From contig NZ_WACR01000003.1 in assembly GCF_008806325.1 (NCBI RefSeq), positions 186,001 to 250,000 on the forward strand: a stretch of 64,000 nucleotides of DNA, given 5' to 3'. Shown one piece after another: positions 28,533 through 38,345 of this stretch. Both the position numbers and the translations under genes were made by a program. The stretch is from Salibacter halophilus. GTDB lineage: Bacteria > Bacteroidota > Bacteroidia > Flavobacteriales_G > Salibacteraceae. Position 1 is the stretch's first letter, and each line of letters starts with the position of its first letter. Under the pieces are notes generated by a model. That model had not been told where the DNA came from and made no database searches. It was given only the letters and a program-made list of their open reading frames with translations.

Positions 28533-30836
28533 TCAATCCTTTTTCCCTTTCACTTTGTCAAACAGGCGTTTGAAAAAGCCTTTTTTCTCCTCTTCTTTTT
28601 CCTCCTTCTCCTCTACACTACTCTCAGTCTCAATTTCCATTTTCGATTTCTGGCGATCAAAAATATCGAGGATTTTTTCCAGTCCCTTTTCATCCCTGTA
28701 AAACGGACAATCCATCATCGTTCTCAAGCTATCGGTCAGAGCCGGAAAAGTATCGTCACTATAGCGGTCTTTATTACCTTTTTGCTGAACACGGTGAATC
28801 ATTCCGCCCACTAACGGAAGCGCAGCAGCAGATCCCGATCCAACACTATTCGTAAAGTGGATAACCGGGTATCGAGTACCTACCCACGCTCCAACGACAA
28901 TATTGGAATTGAATCCTACAAACCAGGCATCAGAATAGTTTTGAGCAGTTCCTGTTTTTCCGGCCCAGTCTCCCTGTGCGCCAAATCGCGTTTTGAGCGA
29001 AGTTGCAGTTCCGCTGTCCACAACTGTTTTGAGCATATGCTTCATGAGATCGGCATTCCGTGAGGTCAGAACCTTTTTCATCGGTGATTTTCCTGAATTG
29101 TAGAGTTCCTTACCATCGGCTGTTTCAATCGACTCGATGACAATAGGTTCTGGAATTTCACCACGCGTTGTAAAAGCACTGTAACCGCGAACCATTTCTT
29201 TCAAACTAACCGGAACAGTCCCTAAAGCAACTGATGGATTTTGAGGTAGGTCAGATGAAAACCCCATTTCTTCTACCAGCGATTCAACCGGCTCGTGCCC
29301 GATCGCGAAATACGTATTGACAGCCGGAATATTCACTGATTTTGCCAGTGCGCCTTTCATCGAGTAATAGCCACCAACAGATTTGTCGTAATTCTGAGGC
29401 GTCCAATTATCGTAATTCTCATACGTTTTTTCTTCATTCTCTATCCACTCGCAAGGATTGTGTCCTTCATTGAGGGCTGCAGCGTACAAAAACGGCTTAA
29501 ATGTTGAAGCAGCCTGGTGCTTACTCGTCACCAAATCATAGGGCAAATATCGGTTGTGATTTCCACCAACGTAAACGAGTGTGCGCCCGGTTTTGGGCTC
29601 AATAGCATACATTCCTGCCTGCAACATTTTGAGATAGTGCTCAACAGAATCGATAGCCGAAAAGGATTTCACTTCAACCTTGGGCCAATCAAAGACCTTC
29701 ATCTTCCGTTCAATTTGCAGTGAATCCATAATTGCACTGGGATCTAAGCCCTGTTCGAGAAACATCTTATAACGCTTCGTCTCTTGTATTTCTTTTTGAA
29801 CTAGTCTTTTGACAGCACTTTCTTTGATCAACTGATTCCACTGTTTGTCAAAAATAGCCTGAAGCTCTGTCATGTGAGCATCTCTGGCTTCAATCGCACT
29901 CTGCTGCAAAGTATTATTCAGCGTGGTTTTCACGATGAGTCCGTCCTTTTCCAGGCTGTATTTACTACCATCAGGTTTTACCAACTCTTTCAGGATTTTT
30001 TGAGCTTTGGATCTGACCACATTTAGAAAATAACCGGTAGGGTTTTCAGTATTCAGATTTGTATAGCGCGTCTTCAATCTCGATTCCTGGAGGTTCTCTT
30101 TCTCACTCTTTTCAATGTATCCGTGCTTTTCCATCAAGGCGAGCACTACATTGCGCCTTTCTTTAGCGTTTTGAGGATTGAGATGCGGATTGTAGTACGT
30201 GTTGGCTTTCAACATTCCCACCAGTACAGCAGATTCACTAATGTTCAGATCCGAAACCGGCTTGCTGAAATACCGCAAAGCGGCAGACTCCACTCCGTAA
30301 GTGTTCTCACCAAATGGGACTGTATTGAAGTAGAGTTCAATGATTTCTTCTTTCGAGTAAATCTCTTCCAGCCTGTTAGCGAGAATAATCTCTTTACTCT
30401 TGTTGACCGGTAAAGTGAGCGGACCATAATTATTCCGACCAAAAAGATTCTTAGCCAGTTGTTGTGTTATCGTACTTCCACCACCTGAGCTCCTGTCTCC
30501 CATGATGATCGACTTGACGAGAACGCGGAGTAAAGCAATGCCATCTACTCCTTTATGCTCATAAAATCGGGCATCTTCAGTAGCGATCAATGCGTTTACC
30601 AAACCATCGGGTAATTGATCAAACTTGACGTTCGTTCGGTTCTGAGCGAAATATTTACCGATCAAAACGCCATCAGTGGAATAAACGCGAGTAGCCTGCT
30701 CGTTTTTGATATCTTTCAAATCATCATTCGTGGGAATTGGCCCAAAAGCGCCAATGTAAACCAGTCCGAGAAATAAAAAGAGCAAGAAAACTGCTGAGAA
30801 TAATAGGGTGAAAAAAGCTTTAATGAGGTGCTTCAT
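28533..30836 (-). CDS. Bifunctional penicillin-binding protein 1A-like peptidoglycan synthase
   Basis: A 767-residue class A PBP anchored by one N-terminal helix (about 8-28). The GT51 transglycosylase domain carries the catalytic Glu in ATEDARFYEHKG (Glu87) and GGSTITQQLAKN (about 119-130). The transpeptidase domain has SXXK as STFK at 444-447, SVN at 500-502 and KTGT at 627-630. All catalytic motifs are intact. It has a highly charged Lys/Glu C-terminal tail. It polymerises and crosslinks peptidoglycan in the periplasm. Last gene of a run on the minus strand, 5 bp after the regulatory-domain protein gene. Confidence 0.95.
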   Translation of the reverse strand: MKHLIKAFFTLLFSAVFLLFLFLGLVYIGAFGPIPTNDDLKDIKNEQATRVYSTDGVLIGKYFAQNRTNVKFDQLPDGLVNALIATEDARFYEHKGVDGIALLRVLVKSIIMGDRSSGGGSTITQQLAKNLFGRNNYGPLTLPVNKSKEIILANRLEEIYSKEEIIELYFNTVPFGENTYGVESAALRYFSKPVSDLNISESAVLVGMLKANTYYNPHLNPQNAKERRNVVLALMEKHGYIEKSEKENLQESRLKTRYTNLNTENPTGYFLNVVRSKAQKILKELVKPDGSKYSLEKDGLIVKTTLNNTLQQSAIEARDAHMTELQAIFDKQWNQLIKESAVKRLVQKEIQETKRYKMFLEQGLDPSAIMDSLQIERKMKVFDWPKVEVKSFSAIDSVEHYLKMLQAGMYAIEPKTGRTLVYVGGNHNRYLPYDLVTSKHQAASTFKPFLYAAALNEGHNPCEWIENEEKTYENYDNWTPQNYDKSVGGYYSMKGALAKSVNIPAVNTYFAIGHEPVESLVEEMGFSSDLPQNPSVALGTVPVSLKEMVRGYSAFTTRGEIPEPIVIESIETADGKELYNSGKSPMKKVLTSRNADLMKHMLKTVVDSGTATSLKTRFGAQGDWAGKTGTAQNYSDAWFVGFNSNIVVGAWVGTRYPVIHFTNSVGSGSAAALPLVGGMIHRVQQKGNKDRYSDDTFPALTDSLRTMMDCPFYRDEKGLEKILDIFDRQKSKMEIETESSVEEKEEKEEEKKGFFKRLFDKVKGKKD

Positions 30837-30841
30837 AAGTT

Positions 30842-31570
30842 TTAGTAACGCTCGTAATCATCGTACTTAGTGACTTCTTTGTAAAGTCGGTATTTCATCT
30901 TTACGTACTGGATGAATTCATATTGTGTGGATTTTTGCATGAACTCCTCGCTCACGTTACAAAAATTGATGAACTCGTAAAACTCATCCTCTTTGAGTTG
31001 AATGATATCGTGGTCAACGTATTGCTGAAAAAGCTCTTTGAGAAGCTTTCGTTTTTTGTCTTCGTTGATGAGTCTGTAAGCTTCTCGTTTCTTTCGTTCT
31101 CTCCTACTAAGCGATGCATATAGAGCCGTAATGGGACTTTCAAGAGCGTTGATTCCAGTTACTTTATACTCTTTTTCATCGTAACCCAGTTTTTCAATAT
31201 CCTTGTAGATTTCCGCTAAGTCACGCTTAGCAAATACCTCTACCTCTTTGAGTTGCACGCTCAGCTTATTGAGGTGAACAGTGACATCGTAAACATCGCG
31301 ATAAGTAGAATCTGCAAAACTCAATTTGAATGTTTTGTATCCTGATGCCCCTATTAAAAGCGTATCGTTTTTTCTGATCTTGATTTGAAAAGAACCATTT
31401 GGTTCAGCAAAGTTTCCAACTCTAGTTCTTTTGTTGACAACAAATAATGTAGCGAATGCGGTCTCTCCTCCTTCTCCAATTACCTGCCCTTTCACCTTGA
31501 TCTCCGGTGACTTTTGAGCCAGTGTGGATCCGACCAAAAAGAGCATTGATATGAGTGAGAGAAACTTCAT
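30842..31570 (-). CDS. Exported carboxypeptidase-regulatory-like domain protein
   Basis: A 242-residue protein with a signal peptide ending at about residue 18 (GSTLAQ). Residues about 25-110 form a CarboxypepD_reg-like beta-sandwich (VKGQVIGEGGETAFATLFVVNKRTRVGNFAEPNGSF, split here by variable loops), the same module found at the N-terminus of SusC-like transporters. The C-terminal half is helical and very charged. There is no TonB-dependent barrel. Its ATG overlaps the stop of the upstream gene by 4 bp and its stop is 5 bp from the PBP gene, suggesting a cell-wall-linked role; this is inference. Confidence 0.75.
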   Translation of the reverse strand: MKFLSLISMLFLVGSTLAQKSPEIKVKGQVIGEGGETAFATLFVVNKRTRVGNFAEPNGSFQIKIRKNDTLLIGASGYKTFKLSFADSTYRDVYDVTVHLNKLSVQLKEVEVFAKRDLAEIYKDIEKLGYDEKEYKVTGINALESPITALYASLSRRERKKREAYRLINEDKKRKLLKELFQQYVDHDIIQLKEDEFYEFINFCNVSEEFMQKSTQYEFIQYVKMKYRLYKEVTKYDDYERY

Positions 31571-32364
31571 TTAAGGGCTTTGAGAGGATTTGGGTGAATA
31601 AACGTGTAATCGAGTTTTTCTTTGAGTTTATCAGAAGAAACGACTCTGAATTTATCGGGCTCATCTCTATTGGAGAATTGAGGAGGAACGAGTCCGGCTG
31701 ATGTTGCAGCCATCTTATAAAACTCTTTGCGAGACGGATGATGATCACTGCAAGCGTTGAAAACATCACCCCAAATGTCTCGATCAATAATGCGCCATAG
31801 GATTTGAATGCAATCATCGAGGTGAATCATGTTTACAGGATTGTCACCGCCTTTTAGATCGCGGAAACCTGCCATGAAACGTCCGGGGATTCTGGCCGGA
31901 CCAAACAACCCGCAAAAGCGGATTACAGTAGTTTCAAAGTTATCGTTCTTCGTAAACAGTTCTTCCAGCTCGAGCATCACTCTGCCTGAGTGGACACTTT
32001 TCATGTATGCTGCATCTTTTTCGTGAACGACATCATTATTTACCGGATAAACGGCTGTTGAACTCACAAATAAGATTTGTTTGACAGGAGATTGTTCTAT
32101 TACTTCAATCAGTTTTCTGTACCGCTTTTTACTTTGCGGTGTCATAGCGATAATGAGAATATCAGCCTGCAGAAATTCAAGAAAAGCTCCTTCATCGAGG
32201 CTTTCAGTATTGATTAAAAAAGGCTTTACTCCTTTTTGACGCAAAAGTTTTTGCTTGACGGTAGTTGTCGTTGATCCGTTGATATCATATCCTTCGGCTA
32301 TGAGTTTTTCAGCAAGCGGTAATCCTAACCAACCACATCCAAGTATCGCAATTCGCTTTTTCAT
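31567..32364 (-). CDS. NAD-binding SDR/epimerase-like protein (YeeZ-like)
   Basis: A 265-residue Rossmann-fold protein. The start was set at ATG 32364 (MKKRIAILGCGWLGLPLAEK), which puts the dinucleotide loop GCGWLG at the N-terminus as in the family; a longer frame begins at 32388. Later landmarks are ILFVSSTAVYP and RFCGLFGPARIPGRF, typical of extended SDR/nucleotide-sugar epimerase-like proteins. The substrate is unknown. It lies 89 bp downstream of the tamB-like stop and is translationally coupled (ATGA) to the next gene. Confidence 0.75.
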   Translation of the reverse strand: MKKRIAILGCGWLGLPLAEKLIAEGYDINGSTTTTVKQKLLRQKGVKPFLINTESLDEGAFLEFLQADILIIAMTPQSKKRYRKLIEVIEQSPVKQILFVSSTAVYPVNNDVVHEKDAAYMKSVHSGRVMLELEELFTKNDNFETTVIRFCGLFGPARIPGRFMAGFRDLKGGDNPVNMIHLDDCIQILWRIIDRDIWGDVFNACSDHHPSRKEFYKMAATSAGLVPPQFSNRDEPDKFRVVSSDKLKEKLDYTFIHPNPLKALK

Positions 32365-32453
32365 TCCTGACAAAAATAGTTTTTTCAATTATCCTATTTT
32401 CTCAACTTTTGTTAATGTGAACAAAGATGAGACTGGAAACAGAGATTTAAATG

Positions 32454-35400
32454 CTACTCTTCTTCATTTTCCTCTTCCGCGGCTTTATTTTTTTCCTTCC
32501 GCAATCTCGCTTTCTGCCTTACATAATCATCACAATCCAGCTTTTTCTTTTCCTCTTCACTCATAAACCTACGTCTGATTTGGCAAACCAGATGTTCCCA
32601 GGTAGCAAAATCTTCCTGATAGGAGATACCAACACCCTGCGTATAAGGCGCCTGATTCTCATAAGCGGGATTGTAAGTGTTTGATCTGTTGAACACTTTA
32701 CTCCTCACACTTCCGTCTTCACTGATTTTATATTCGAGCAAAAAGTCTCCAATAATTTGTGAACCATCCCGATTTGTGCTCGGATTATCACCCTGTACAC
32801 CCACGTTCGTTTCCAGCACAACTCGATCATTCAGCAACTGAGTAGATAGTGCGACTTCCACTTCTTCACTTGATATTTGATCTCCCGGCCTGTAATTCAC
32901 ACCAATATCAAACTCATCACTGATTTGTGACAGCCAGTTACTCAACTGATTACTCAACAGTTCAAATGAGTTTTTCCCAAGAGCATTGTTTGTTCCGCCT
33001 CCGGGACCGCCTGAACCGTAAGCGACAAACTTGTTGAGAATGAGCAGTGAAAATACCTGTTTGTTTTTGTCACCTGTCTCCATATTAGACAATATGCTTT
33101 CTATATCAGCATATTTTTCGGGCAAGTCAAAATCAAATGTCAAATCAGGATTGGTGTAGTCTCCAGTCATGTTCAACAACAAATCGACCGGAACTCTACG
33201 CTTGAGCTCATTCGTATCAGCAGTGACAGGTAAATTCAGATCGTACAGATTGGTTCTGAGCGAATAAACAGCTGTAATGTTTGCCTGTCCTTTCATCGGG
33301 TCGCCATTCCAGGATATGAAGCTACCCGGTTTAATTGTAAAGCGTTTATTGATCAGATCCTTGAGCGTAAAGAGGTAACTACCTTTGTTGATCTCATAGG
33401 TTCCGAATATTTCGAAGTTTCCGTATTCATCGATATCAATCGAAATATTCCCCTCACCGCGCGCCTCGATCAAATCGCCTACAGATTTATCAAAAATTAG
33501 CTGAACCATGGCATTCTCACTTACATCGAGGTCTATATCCAGTATAAATCCCTGCTTGATATTGGCTTCCTTGACCGGATTCACTTCAACGCGCTGACTA
33601 TCACGATCGATGAATGTCACGTAATCGCTCTCGTTCACACTTTCGCTCCCAGTAAGTGGAAGGAAAATAGCGGTATTATCACCTGTTCCGGCATTTACAG
33701 TGAGCTGAATATTTCCTCTTGAGCGCGTTTCCAGAGTAACACTGCTTCCCTTGTTCAGGTTGGCTGTTCCGTAGAATAACTCGTTATCTTCCTCTTTCGT
33801 GTTGAGAACCTTAAAGCCTTCAGGAGTGGTAATCCAAATGTCGTAATTGAAATTACTGAAATTGTTGTGAATGATGGAAATATTGGACTGAGCCACTCTC
33901 CCTTCTTCATCCTTGATTTTGAGTAAGTCGGCTCCAAAAATGCCGTCATCGATGAAAAACTCTCCTTTTTCAATCGAGTATGTGGTATTGAGGTAATCAA
34001 CCTGAGATGAGAAATCCTTGAGCGTCAAACCACCACTCATTTTTGGGGCACTCGTTTTTCCCGAAATATTCACATTTCCAGACAATGACCCAGAAAGATC
34101 AGTGATGAAATCGTCCAGGAACGGTTCGGTGAAGCTTACCGGTAATGACTTCAAGCTCAAGTTGAGATCAATAGCACTGTCGCTTTTTTGCGGATAAATA
34201 AACCCGGTCAGATCCATAAGGTGCGTACCTTTCTTCTCGAATCCGGCATCTATCTCAATATCGTTATTTCCAGATCTGTAGCGCGAAACGAGAGAAGCAT
34301 CTCCAAGGCCAACGTCATTGATAAACAACTCATCAATGGTCATATCACCGTAGATCATAGGTGTTTCGTAAAGATCATTTGCGCTTACTTCTCCATTCAG
34401 CTCCCCTCCCAACTCAATAGAATACGGAGCGAGTAAAAGATTAAATAATCTTAGGTCGATTCTATCGCCTTCCAACACAATTGAGTCCTTTGGATTTGGA
34501 GAAATTCTACCATTTAAGCTCAACCCCTGACTCTCGTGATAGAACTTGAAGTCCTTAATGACAACAGTATCGTGATCGATTCTGACAAAACTGTTCTCAG
34601 GTACTTTCCAAAGTGTATCAGCCAAAGTAAAATAAGAGTTTTCAAAAACGACCTTCAATTCTTTAGGTCCCACAACATTACCCTGTAAATTGAGATCACC
34701 TTTATAGTTCTTATCCTCTTGCTCATTATTCCAGTCAACCGATACAATTGCCGAATCTTTTTGAGCGTTTGCACTAATCTTGAAGTTTTTAGCCCAGGCA
34801 CTATCAGAAAAAGCAATTTTACGTGATGAAAGGTCGAAGTTTACTTCATTAGAGGTTTGTCGGTAAGTTGCAGATACAGGCTGAATGCCGAGTCCGGATA
34901 TTTCCAGAAATCCGGTTTTGAGATCGAAGTTCAACAGCTTGTTATTCAAATCGAAATTCGATCCAAAGTAAAACGAGTCCATAACGGTAATCTGTGGAAC
35001 AAGGATTTTAGAGAATTTAGAAAACTCGCTCAACTCAACCGTAAGCTCGAATTGCTCGTCCTCTTCTGGTCGTTCCACCGGTTCTGAATAAGCCGATGGC
35101 ATTACTTCGTAGAACATATAATTCAGTGCATCGGGGAGTTCAGCAAAGTTGAACTGTCCGTTGACTTTGGCGTCTAAGTTTTCTGATGATAAACGAAGTG
35201 TTTTTCCGCTCGCATTTGTACGTGCCGAGAACTCGATTTGCTTGAGTGTGGCCATTTTCTCTTTTTCGGCAACTGTAACAGAATCAACCACAACTTTACC
35301 GAGTACATCATCGATCGAGTTTCCTTTGAAGTTGGCATTAACGGCTCCACTCACGAAGAATGACGAGTCTTTTTCCATCCAGTTCAACCTAACGGGATAA

Positions 35401-36986
35401 GCCTTGATGATGCGGGCTTCAGCTCTGATTTCTGTAGTATCGCGCATTGAAATAAGCCCTCTGAACTCCATTGCCAGGTTTGTGTCGTTGACTGAGAAAT
35501 TACCGCGAAACATTTTATTAGTGAATCTACCTCCCAGCAGAATATCATTGTAGTTATACCCCATGAACTCCACTTCCTGAATATTTCCATCTAGCTCAGC
35601 ATCGAGTTTTTCGGGATCGAATTCTTTTCCTTTGACATCGGCAACGAGCGAGATTTTCCCTACAGTTTGCTTTGCATCCACCAACCTGCCCAGGTCAAAC
35701 TTTTTTGAGATCAATTCACCGCTGTAAGTAAAAACCTCATTTTCATTCTGCGCGAGCTTGATATCAGTTTCCAGTATACCTAAGCGCGTTTTGAGCTTTC
35801 CGTTCGCTACAAAATCACTCACAAAACCAGTGAAATTCCCGGTAAACTGCATATTCCCCATTCTGCCAATTTCAGCCGGTACCTGAAGTTTTTGGTCAGA
35901 TCCGTAGGGAGGAATTGAAATCGTTTGCAAATCTGATCGATTGGTGGAAAGCTGCTTGAGATCCACCATCATGAAAGTGTTTTCAAAATCCGGTAAGCCG
36001 TTCATGTTGATATCACCCAGCAAGTGACTCGATTTACCAAAGCGGATATCCATATCATCAGCCTTGAGGTTGCTCACTTTACCTCTCACTTTTCCCGATA
36101 AGCGAATTGTATCTCGCCAGCCTGTCAATGTTGGAGCAAAATAGGCGATATCAGCAAAGTTCAGTGTTGACGGTGCAAAATCTCCCGTCATTTTAACGGA
36201 ATTGATAAAGTCGCTGTAAGCCGCAAGATCATTGTACGAAAAGAGTAAGTCGAAATTGAGATCAGAATTAGGCGTTTTGATTGCCAGGTCCTCTACTTCG
36301 GTTTTTTTAGGAGAAAAATGAGCATTCCCGGCAAATCGCTCAACCTCAAATCCCGACCAATCGGCTAGTTGGAGGTTTTGTATATCTCCTAAAATCGTAT
36401 CTCCGTCAAGACTGAAATCGATTACTGATAAGTTGAGTTTTGAGAGATTTAAGTGACTCCAGTCTATTCCTGAATCTGATCGTAGTACATTGAAATCTCT
36501 GTATTTGAACTGGGAGTTTGTGACGTGGATTTCACCTGCAGTAAAGGTGAAAGGCTTGCCGGATGTTGTATCCGGTTCTGACTGTGGTAACTTATTCAAC
36601 AAATGATTGAGGTTGGTAGTCGTATCTCCTTCTTGCTGTGTTAAATAGAATCGCAAACTATCTGCCTGAAAATACCGAATATTGAGTGCATTTTGAGTCT
36701 TTTTGAAACTCAAATCCCAAACGCCCACATCGAGAGATCCCGCATAAAGTAAAGTATCGTTTTGGTCGTCATTTACCTGTACACCTTCGAGTATAACGTG
36801 ATCGAAAAAGCTGATATCCACGGCTCTGACCGATAGATCAATACCATAATTGGATTTGGCGTAAGAAGCGATCTTTTGCGTGACGAAAGTTTGACCGGGA
36901 GGCGTGATCAGCAAAACATAGAGCACCACAAGAAAAAGCACCAGCAAGCCGATTAAGCCTGTGAGCCATTTCAACGCTCTTTTCAT
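32454..36986 (-). CDS. TamB-like translocation and assembly module / DUF490 protein
   Basis: A 1510-residue envelope-spanning protein. One N-terminal helix (about 10-33, GLIGLLVLFLVVLYVLL) anchors it in the inner membrane; the rest is repetitive beta structure with AsmA/TamB-type features, and the last 350 residues match the DUF490/TamB C-terminal domain. Members form a hydrophobic groove that moves phospholipids to the outer membrane or helps barrel assembly. I placed the start at 36986 because a TACTTTTG promoter box lies at 37034-37041; 37019 would leave almost no leader and the 37136 frame would run deep into tsaD. C-terminal tail of Lys and Glu. No TamA/Omp85 gene is adjacent. Confidence 0.88.
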   Translation of the reverse strand: MKRALKWLTGLIGLLVLFLVVLYVLLITPPGQTFVTQKIASYAKSNYGIDLSVRAVDISFFDHVILEGVQVNDDQNDTLLYAGSLDVGVWDLSFKKTQNALNIRYFQADSLRFYLTQQEGDTTTNLNHLLNKLPQSEPDTTSGKPFTFTAGEIHVTNSQFKYRDFNVLRSDSGIDWSHLNLSKLNLSVIDFSLDGDTILGDIQNLQLADWSGFEVERFAGNAHFSPKKTEVEDLAIKTPNSDLNFDLLFSYNDLAAYSDFINSVKMTGDFAPSTLNFADIAYFAPTLTGWRDTIRLSGKVRGKVSNLKADDMDIRFGKSSHLLGDINMNGLPDFENTFMMVDLKQLSTNRSDLQTISIPPYGSDQKLQVPAEIGRMGNMQFTGNFTGFVSDFVANGKLKTRLGILETDIKLAQNENEVFTYSGELISKKFDLGRLVDAKQTVGKISLVADVKGKEFDPEKLDAELDGNIQEVEFMGYNYNDILLGGRFTNKMFRGNFSVNDTNLAMEFRGLISMRDTTEIRAEARIIKAYPVRLNWMEKDSSFFVSGAVNANFKGNSIDDVLGKVVVDSVTVAEKEKMATLKQIEFSARTNASGKTLRLSSENLDAKVNGQFNFAELPDALNYMFYEVMPSAYSEPVERPEEDEQFELTVELSEFSKFSKILVPQITVMDSFYFGSNFDLNNKLLNFDLKTGFLEISGLGIQPVSATYRQTSNEVNFDLSSRKIAFSDSAWAKNFKISANAQKDSAIVSVDWNNEQEDKNYKGDLNLQGNVVGPKELKVVFENSYFTLADTLWKVPENSFVRIDHDTVVIKDFKFYHESQGLSLNGRISPNPKDSIVLEGDRIDLRLFNLLLAPYSIELGGELNGEVSANDLYETPMIYGDMTIDELFINDVGLGDASLVSRYRSGNNDIEIDAGFEKKGTHLMDLTGFIYPQKSDSAIDLNLSLKSLPVSFTEPFLDDFITDLSGSLSGNVNISGKTSAPKMSGGLTLKDFSSQVDYLNTTYSIEKGEFFIDDGIFGADLLKIKDEEGRVAQSNISIIHNNFSNFNYDIWITTPEGFKVLNTKEEDNELFYGTANLNKGSSVTLETRSRGNIQLTVNAGTGDNTAIFLPLTGSESVNESDYVTFIDRDSQRVEVNPVKEANIKQGFILDIDLDVSENAMVQLIFDKSVGDLIEARGEGNISIDIDEYGNFEIFGTYEINKGSYLFTLKDLINKRFTIKPGSFISWNGDPMKGQANITAVYSLRTNLYDLNLPVTADTNELKRRVPVDLLLNMTGDYTNPDLTFDFDLPEKYADIESILSNMETGDKNKQVFSLLILNKFVAYGSGGPGGGTNNALGKNSFELLSNQLSNWLSQISDEFDIGVNYRPGDQISSEEVEVALSTQLLNDRVVLETNVGVQGDNPSTNRDGSQIIGDFLLEYKISEDGSVRSKVFNRSNTYNPAYENQAPYTQGVGISYQEDFATWEHLVCQIRRRFMSEEEKKKLDCDDYVRQKARLRKEKNKAAEEENEEE

Positions 36987-37033
36987 ATTTTTGCCGACTT
37001 TCAAGTTGTTTCTCACCATAATTGGGGGACGCG

Positions 37034-37041
37034 CAAAAGTA
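37034..37041 (-). promoter_or_regulatory. Probable -7 promoter box of the tamB-like gene
   Basis: On the minus strand TACTTTTG matches TAnnTTTG exactly and lies 47 bp upstream of the chosen ATG. It is 6 bp from the tsaD start, so the two promoters interleave. A -33 TTG is about 15 bp upstream, slightly close. Confidence 0.5.
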
Positions 37042-37047
37042 CCATAA

Positions 37048-38073
37048 ATGGGTGAACAAGTAGTAATTTTGGGAATTGAATCGTCATGTGACGATACCTC
37101 TGCAGCAGTGATTGTTGACGGTGTGGAAATGAGCAACGTTGTCGCGGGGCAAAAAGTGCACGAAGCTTACGGTGGCGTTGTCCCGGAATTGGCTTCCCGT
37201 GCTCACCAAAAACACATCATTCCGGTTGTGGACCAGGCATTGAACCAAGCCGGAGTTGAACTGAGTCAGCTATCGGCTATCGGTTACACGCGCGGACCAG
37301 GATTGATGGGCTCTTTGCTCGTTGGCGGGTCTTTCACAAACGGTTTATCACTCGCCCTCAAAAAGCCTGTAATCGAGGTGAATCACATGCGTGCGCACAT
37401 TCTCGCTCATTTCATTCAGAACCTTGAGAAGTCGAGACAAACACCGGAATTCCCGTTTTTGTGCCTGACTGTTTCTGGCGGACACACGCAAATCGTTTTG
37501 GTGAAGGATTATTTTGAGATGGAAGTCTTGGGAGAAACAAAGGATGACGCTGCCGGAGAGGCTTTTGACAAAGTAGCCAAACTGATGGGACTTCCCTACC
37601 CCGGTGGTCCGGTTATAGACCAATTGGCCAAAGAAGGCGATCCTGATAAGTTTCGTTTTCCCGTTGCTGACATGCCCGATTTTGAATTCAGCTTTAGCGG
37701 GTTGAAAACGAATGTGCTCTACAAATTGCAAAAAGGTTCACAATCAGATCCTGACTTCGTAGCCAAAAACAAGGCACACATCGCGGCCGGAGTGCAAAAA
37801 GCAATCATCAAAGCACTTCTGCAAAAACTGGAAAGAGCCGCTAAAAAACACGGGATTAAAGATATTGCCCTGGCGGGTGGCGTATCAGCCAATTCTGAAC
37901 TGCGCGAATCACTAACAGAACTGGGCAAAAAAAATAACTGGAACACGTTTATTCCGCCCTTTGCCTATTGTACCGACAACGCTGCAATGATAGGCATCAC
38001 GGCCTATTACAGTTTTTTAGAAAAGAATTATGACGGTCAGTACCGACCTCCAAAGGCGAGGATGAAGATGTGA
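37048..38073 (+). CDS. tsaD: tRNA N6-adenosine threonylcarbamoyltransferase
   Basis: A 341-residue ASKHA-fold protein that, with TsaB and TsaE, transfers the threonylcarbamoyl group from TC-AMP to A37 of ANN-reading tRNAs. Landmarks: ILGIESSCDDTSAAV at the N-terminus, the metal ligands in VNHMRAHILAHF, the VSGGHTQIVLV motif, and the C-terminal LAGGVSANSELR and YCTDNAAMIG. The length fits the family and the start ATG is the first in frame. Divergent from the tamB-like gene; only about 60 bp separate the starts. Confidence 0.97.
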   Translation: MGEQVVILGIESSCDDTSAAVIVDGVEMSNVVAGQKVHEAYGGVVPELASRAHQKHIIPVVDQALNQAGVELSQLSAIGYTRGPGLMGSLLVGGSFTNGLSLALKKPVIEVNHMRAHILAHFIQNLEKSRQTPEFPFLCLTVSGGHTQIVLVKDYFEMEVLGETKDDAAGEAFDKVAKLMGLPYPGGPVIDQLAKEGDPDKFRFPVADMPDFEFSFSGLKTNVLYKLQKGSQSDPDFVAKNKAHIAAGVQKAIIKALLQKLERAAKKHGIKDIALAGGVSANSELRESLTELGKKNNWNTFIPPFAYCTDNAAMIGITAYYSFLEKNYDGQYRPPKARMKM

Positions 38074-38345
38074 GGCTGAGTCCCGCAGCAAGTGCGTGGA
38101 TCTAAGTTCATCTAGTCTTTGACTGTGGTCAAAGTACAAGATTTACTAAGAGTTGGGAGTTTGGTGGTTTGTGGGTTTGGAAGTTTGTGAGTAAGTGTAG
38201 GTTCTTTACGAAATACCCGGATACCGAGCGAAGTCTTGGTATGAGGGAGTTTTAACCTTAGGACACTTCATGAACCTTAATGACTTAATGTTTTGAAAAC
38301 CATAAACCATTAAGAAATTAAGCGTCATTAAGGTTTTCAAGAGTT
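38074..38345. repeat. Gene-free region with second-family repeat
   Basis: It begins with CCCGCAGCAAGTGCGTGGAT (about 38081), also present inside dispersed repeat copy A. It is followed by ATCTAAGTTCATCTAGTCTT and TGACTGTGGTCAAAG as at 22390-22440. Near 38290-38340, ACCATTAAGAAATTAAGCGT and nearby TTAAGG words form a loose inverted pair with CCTTAATGACTTAATG. No gene. Confidence 0.5.

Noticed and set aside
36987-37136. Longer N-terminus for the tamB-like protein (frame open to 37136)
   Set aside because: The extension overlaps the tsaD coding region, lies upstream of a promoter box and places 50 non-signal residues before the membrane anchor.
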